A stretch of DNA of 64,000 bases, from positions 65,341,898 through 65,405,897 of the forward strand of contig OX104123.1 of assembly GCA_944474755.1 (NCBI GenBank), written 5' to 3'. Of this stretch, positions 59,782 to 64,000 are shown in pieces. The position numbers and the translations under genes were made by a program. A model generated the notes under the pieces. It saw only the letters and a list, made by a program, of their open reading frames with translations, was not told the origin of the DNA and ran no database searches. Source of the stretch: Limnoperna fortunei (Eukaryota; Mollusca; Bivalvia; Mytilida; Modiolidae). Positions within the stretch are counted from its first letter, which is position 1. Each line of letters starts with the position of its first letter.

Positions 59782-59895
59782 CAGGGCCTAGTGGTTGGGG
59801 TAGTTAATCTTCAATTATTGATAACGTGTCTTTCAACTCTGAGGTTGCGGGTTGTGCTCGACTCTAATACTTATTGTACTGCCATGACATAGCCC
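59782..59895 (+). mobile_element. SINE-A head fragment
   Basis: agggcctagtggttggggta, ctctgaggttgcgggtt and gctcgactctaatac; then it jumps to tgccatgacatagcc, so the body is deleted. Confidence 0.6.
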
Positions 59896-60600
59896 CACCT
59901 TCCTTCACGAAGCAGCATCATCCATAAGCCTCTGTGTTTTAAAAAACTTGTCCAGAGCATCCTACTTAATATGAAAAATCTTGGATCCGCCACAGATGTA
60001 TTTATTGTAACAATAAGTGCAGTCAGCACTTTTACGGTTAAGTACTGCCATAGACATTACCTAGACTACTTTCTTTAGATAGATAATTGCATGTTTGAAC
60101 ACAATATGTAAGCTACATCAATGGCTAAGAAACTAAATTAACGGTTTTTGTAATTTAACAATATTCTAAGAACCAATCAAATTGAACAAAACATAATAAC
60201 GCAGTCAGAAATAGACTCCAGTAAAGTGCGTGCCGCCATTATTTCGTATTAATCTCACATTAATTATACAACAAAGACATAAAGATTGCTAAAGTACTCT
60301 CGGCCATCTCAAAGCATATAAATTTAAAACATTTCAATTAGGCATATACAAAGATATACATGCTAATTTTACCAAATCGACAATTCGATCAAGCGGTCTT
60401 AAATTAGGAAATGTTATACATATATATAACAAGTAATTAAATATCTTGAATACTTTACTGCATGCATGAAAATCACAAGGGGCTAAACATTCAAATGAAT
60501 CTGACTCCATCATCTTATGACGTAGGTCGTATGTACGGCGTCATACTTTCTGATAACGCTGAAAAGACTACACATACTATTTTATTATTTTTCAATAGGT
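59896..60600. other. AT-rich DNA without recognisable features
   Basis: No gene or clear repeat. Confidence 0.35.
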
Positions 60601-60690
60601 TTTTTCAACCAATCGCAGTGATGCTTTTATCGCTTGTTTATCAACTCTTATTCATTGATTCTTTTTCCTTCCAAAGTCAATAATCGGCCT
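60601..60690 (+). repeat. Dispersed repeat F, copy 2
   Basis: ttttttcaaccaatcgcagt, gatgcttttatcgcttgttt and attcattgattcttttt match the inverted copy at 56277-56370. Confidence 0.6.
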
Positions 60691-60774
60691 CATTTAATAG
60701 TCAGTCTTATTTTTGGAATGATAAAAACAGGGAAGATTTTGGTACTATTGAATCCAATTTTTAATTTTTTTTTT

Positions 60775-60801
60775 GGGGGGGGGGTGGGGATGTGGGTGGG
60801 G
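60775..60801 (+). other. G-quadruplex-prone G tract
   Basis: Ten G followed by TGGGG, ATGTGGG and TGGGG gives at least four G3+ runs with short loops. Confidence 0.65.
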
Positions 60802-61254
60802 CTGAAACTTCTTGTTCAAAAAGAAAAGAACAGTATTTGTAGTGTCGGGATAAATCCGCGCACGATATTTGCAGAATTAACAAAGGGGATATATATGGAG
60901 CTAGGCGATTTTCTATCTGTAGTCGACTATGGCTGCCACTTTAAGAAACACTTATTTGAACACGTTTGTGGTTTTGAAATCAAGGGCGTTTCGAAATGTG
61001 ATGTACAGAAGCACTAGCCTACGTACGTCCATTGATGCTGAGCTTTTCTCACAATCAGATTAGTTGGTGTCGTAGAAATCATTAGTTCCAATTCAGATAA
61101 AAAGTGTTAAGAAATAATTCAGTAAAAGTATTAATACTAACAAAACACCATTCTCTGTGAAGTTACTTTAATAATATAATGGGATTTTTTTGTGAATTTT
61201 CATTTAAAGTTTTCATGTAAAGTTAGCATTTAAGTTAACCTGCAGATACCATTA
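60802..61254. other. Unassigned DNA
   Basis: Part of an open frame (60634-61017) with no recognisable domain and no exon context. Not called as a gene. Confidence 0.35.
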
Positions 61255-61436
61255 TTTACCTGCAGTTAACATTACGTTACCCTGTCGTTTACGTTTATGT
61301 TCAACCTGTCGTTTACGTTCATGTTAACTTGCCGTTTACGTTCATGTTAACTTGTCGTTTACGTTCATGTTAACTTGCCGTTTACGTTCATGTTAACTTG
61401 TCGTTTACGTTCATGTTCAACCTGTCGTTTTAACCT
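61255..61436. repeat. 23 bp array, left block
   Basis: About eight units of cttgccgtttacgttcatgt taa with variants cctgtcg and ttcaa. It stops at the inverted-repeat element and resumes at 61880. Confidence 0.92.
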
Positions 61437-61879
61437 GGTATCCTGGTGCAATATTTTCATTGACGCAAGCTTCACTTCAAATATAACACCAGGTCAGGAC
61501 CTCCGATATAAGCATTTTCATTGGTTAATTATATGACGCCATTTAATATCACATGCACATGCCAATCTTTTTTTAAATCTGGGAATACCTTTTCTTTATA
61601 AATTTTAAATATAAATTATATTTTACCTTTACGTTTAAATTATGAAATGATAATGTAAACTCAGCTGAGAAATGTAAACATTGAACGTCACAAAGAGAAT
61701 GACGTCATAATACGTTCGTTCTACTTGAACTTATCTATAATACTAATGGTCAGTCTAGAGAATACTCGAACGTCAAATTTCAACGCTGTCACCGTTGAAA
61801 TCCAATGCTCCTGACCTGACGTTATATCTGAAGGCCGCTTAGGCTCATGAGGATATCATCGTCAGGGTACCAGAATACC
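61437..61879. mobile_element. 443 bp inverted-repeat element splitting the 23 bp array
   Basis: Ends GGTATCCTGGT and, inverted, GGTATTCTGGT (10 of 11). A second matched block, TTCAAATATAACACCAGGTC at the left against TTCAGATATAACGTCAGGTC inverted at the right, lies about 40-48 bp in. An internal hairpin TTTCAACG...CGTTGAAA occurs near 61777-61800. No open frame. Target duplication unclear (CCT or ACCT possible because the array itself contains acctg). Confidence 0.75.
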
Positions 61880-62460
61880 TGTCGTTTACGTTTATGTTAA
61901 CTTGCCGCTTACGTTCATGTTAACTTGTCGTTTACGTTCATGTTAACTTGCCGTTTACGTTCATGTTACCCTGTCGTTTACGTTCATGTTCAACCTGTCG
62001 TTTACGTTCATGTTAACTTGCCGTTTACGTTCATGTTAACTTGTCGTTTACGTTCATGTTAACTTGTCGTTTACGTTCATGTTAACTTGCCGTTTACGTT
62101 CATGTTCAACCTGTCGTTTTCGTTCATGTTAACTCGCCGTTTACGTTCATGTTAACTTGCCGTTTACGTTCATGTTAACTTGCCGTTTACGTTCAGTTCA
62201 ACCTGTCGTTTACGTTCATGTTCAACCTGTTGTTTACGTTCATGTTAACTTGCCGTTTACGTTCATGTTCAACCTGTCGTTTACGTTCATGTTAACTTGC
62301 CGTTTACGTCCAGTTCAACCTGTCGTTTACGTTCATGTTTAACCTGTCGTTTACGTTCATGTTCAACCTGTCGTTTATGTTCATGTTAACTTGCCGTTTA
62401 CGTTCATGTTTACTTTGAGTTAACCTGCCGTATGCGTGCAATTTAGCCTGTCGTTTTTAA
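61880..62460. repeat. 23 bp array, right block
   Basis: About 24 units of cttgccgtttacgttcatgt taa and the variant cctgtcgtttacgttcatgt tcaa, in mixed order. The small frame of valine- and phenylalanine-rich repeats across it is an artefact. Confidence 0.95.
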
Positions 62461-64000
62461 ACAAAATCCCGTGTTGAGTTCAAGGCAAACAAAAAACTCA
62501 CCCTCCCCTCTCTACATCATATAGGTAAAGTCTCGTTCTTAAAAAAAGTACTAACCCGCCTTTGCAAACTCATTGGTTTCTTAAATAAAAATTGTTTACA
62601 AATTTTAAGTAACGTGCATGTCAATGTAATATAGCCTCATATCTCCCGATAAATCCCCCGATTTGTATATATATATATAACTAGTTCACATTGGATTCGT
62701 GATTATATAAATGACTTTCCAAAAGTATTCACATACTTTAAGTTGATAGTAACAACGAAAAATTCTTTAGATTTAAAACGAGAAAATATAAAGCTCGGTT
62801 TAACCGGTTAAACGCTCGGGTGTAACGTACTAAATATCTACCACAAGTGGGGTGTATTTAATTGAGGAAATAACGTCGTAAAATGGCATTATGAGTTGAC
62901 AAGTGCTTGATCAAAGACTGATTAAAATTTTTAAAGGACATATCAGAAATCTGTATATATGATCAATGTCAAATTTATTATCAATTAAACACGTTGAAAT
63001 GATTCTTTTCTTTAAATTAATGTCTTCAATAGGTAATAAATTCATAAATCACACATAAATATGCTAGCATTCTGCTCAGGAGATTTCCTATACAAACTTT
63101 ATTTACTAGGTAATTCGACTTTCTTAATGAAACTGAAATTTAACGGTATTTTGAACATTTACACCACCTCTGGAGCGTGAAGTTCAATGCTCGGAGACTA
63201 CCTGTGAACAAATGTGCTCTGGGAAGCTGCGCAGTAGTAACGGTTTTCTGGGCTATACGTCACGCAGAAAATCCCACAATGTTCCTTATTATTTAATTAT
63301 GATGTTGGCAATTAACGTAAACATATCTATCATAAAATATATTGTCATTACTGTGCACCAGAAGGGGGGGGGGGGGTGTAACTAATGATACTTTTAGGTA
63401 CAGGTCTGCGGGCGAAGATTTGAAATCCCACCTATTCATGTATTTTCGGACGTTATAAAACAGGACCTAATCATATATTGAATGATTAAATCTGACCTAT
63501 TCATATACATGTATTTTATAACTTCACATCCCCATTGACAAAACAGTACATTCACTACAAAAATGATCAAGTGATGGTAATGGAACACTTTGTTTGTAAA
63601 ATCACTGTGGTTTTCCTTTGGCTTAACATGCTTATGATGAGAATTGAGGCAGGGATAAATTTAGATAATTTACAACTACCCAATGATATATTTTTAATAA
63701 ATAAAGCTACCTATATATATTTTGGAGAGGTAAAAAAATGACCCATTTGGGCCGCACATCCGTATTATCCTATATATACCAAGTTACCACGCCCCCTCCC
63801 CCGTGCTGTGCACAAACACAATGCCTACTTATCCTATTCACAAGATAGATATATATATATCTCATCTCGAATGGTATTTGTTTATAATAGTGTAGAGTCG
63901 TGTATACGCTTTAACAATTATTTCTACCAGTTTAGCTTTTCTAAAAAGCTAACCGTCTGTTAGATGCATTTCCCATTTTGATGGGGATTATTAAAGTATT
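62461..64000. other. AT-rich DNA without recognisable features
   Basis: A G13 run at 63364-63376 and short TA microsatellites (62668-62681, 63849-63862). No coding signal seen. Confidence 0.4.

Noticed and set aside
60634..61017. 127-codon open frame
   Set aside because: Crosses a poly-T/poly-G tract that encodes FFFGGG by composition, overlaps repeat F, and lacks homology I can name.
62157..62342. 61-codon frame in the 23 bp array
   Set aside because: Repeat artefact; composition follows the unit.

Overview
The window looks like animal nuclear DNA, most probably from a bivalve mollusc. It is AT-rich, has one multi-exon gene with GT-AG introns, and is otherwise packed with SINEs, MITE-like palindromes, minisatellites and satellite-like arrays. 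The mollusc assignment is an inference: it rests on the dispersed tRNA-SINE ending in a gctgaaaaattgctgaaagt-type tail plus CAAA repeats, on the ~160 bp satellite and on other repeats that I associate with bivalve genomes. There is no operon-style gene packing, no CRISPR array, no rRNA and no convincing functional tRNA gene.

Region by region. 1-3230: a nested repeat structure. A ~160 bp-type satellite was entered by a long foldback element (339-2813, 8 bp target duplication), whose left arm was later entered by a Helentron/HINE-like element carrying eight 167 bp units (572-2000). 3231-6182: mostly unique AT-rich DNA with SINE-like fragments. 6183-17534: the only recognisable host gene, a clan-3 (CYP3/CYP5/CYP30-like) cytochrome P450 on the + strand. 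I resolve nine exons with matching phases (401 codons, from just upstream of the C-helix to the stop); about 100 N-terminal residues are not found. Its introns are full of repeats and two large palindromes. 18540-23410: a 40 bp array, a ~31 bp array and SINEs, one with a clear 16 bp target duplication. 23410-30900: low-information AT-rich DNA with scattered SINE fragments. 31051-32672: a near-perfect 60 bp minisatellite (11 copies) and a 68 bp array with a two-unit higher-order pattern. 34112-34710: a frameshifted non-LTR reverse-transcriptase tail on the minus strand. 37064-45225: best full-length copies of two SINE families (A and B, both with 12 bp target duplications), a 39 bp array and a 142 bp triplication. 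46660-49030: a SINE and several minisatellites. 50760-59900: many SINE-A copies, one carrying a nested 270 bp MITE with TTAA duplications. 61255-62460: a 23 bp array split by a 443 bp inverted-repeat element.

Apart from the P450 there is no second intact host gene that I can support. The most informative content is the order of nested insertions and the intron architecture of the P450, including an I-helix that lacks the usual acidic residue.
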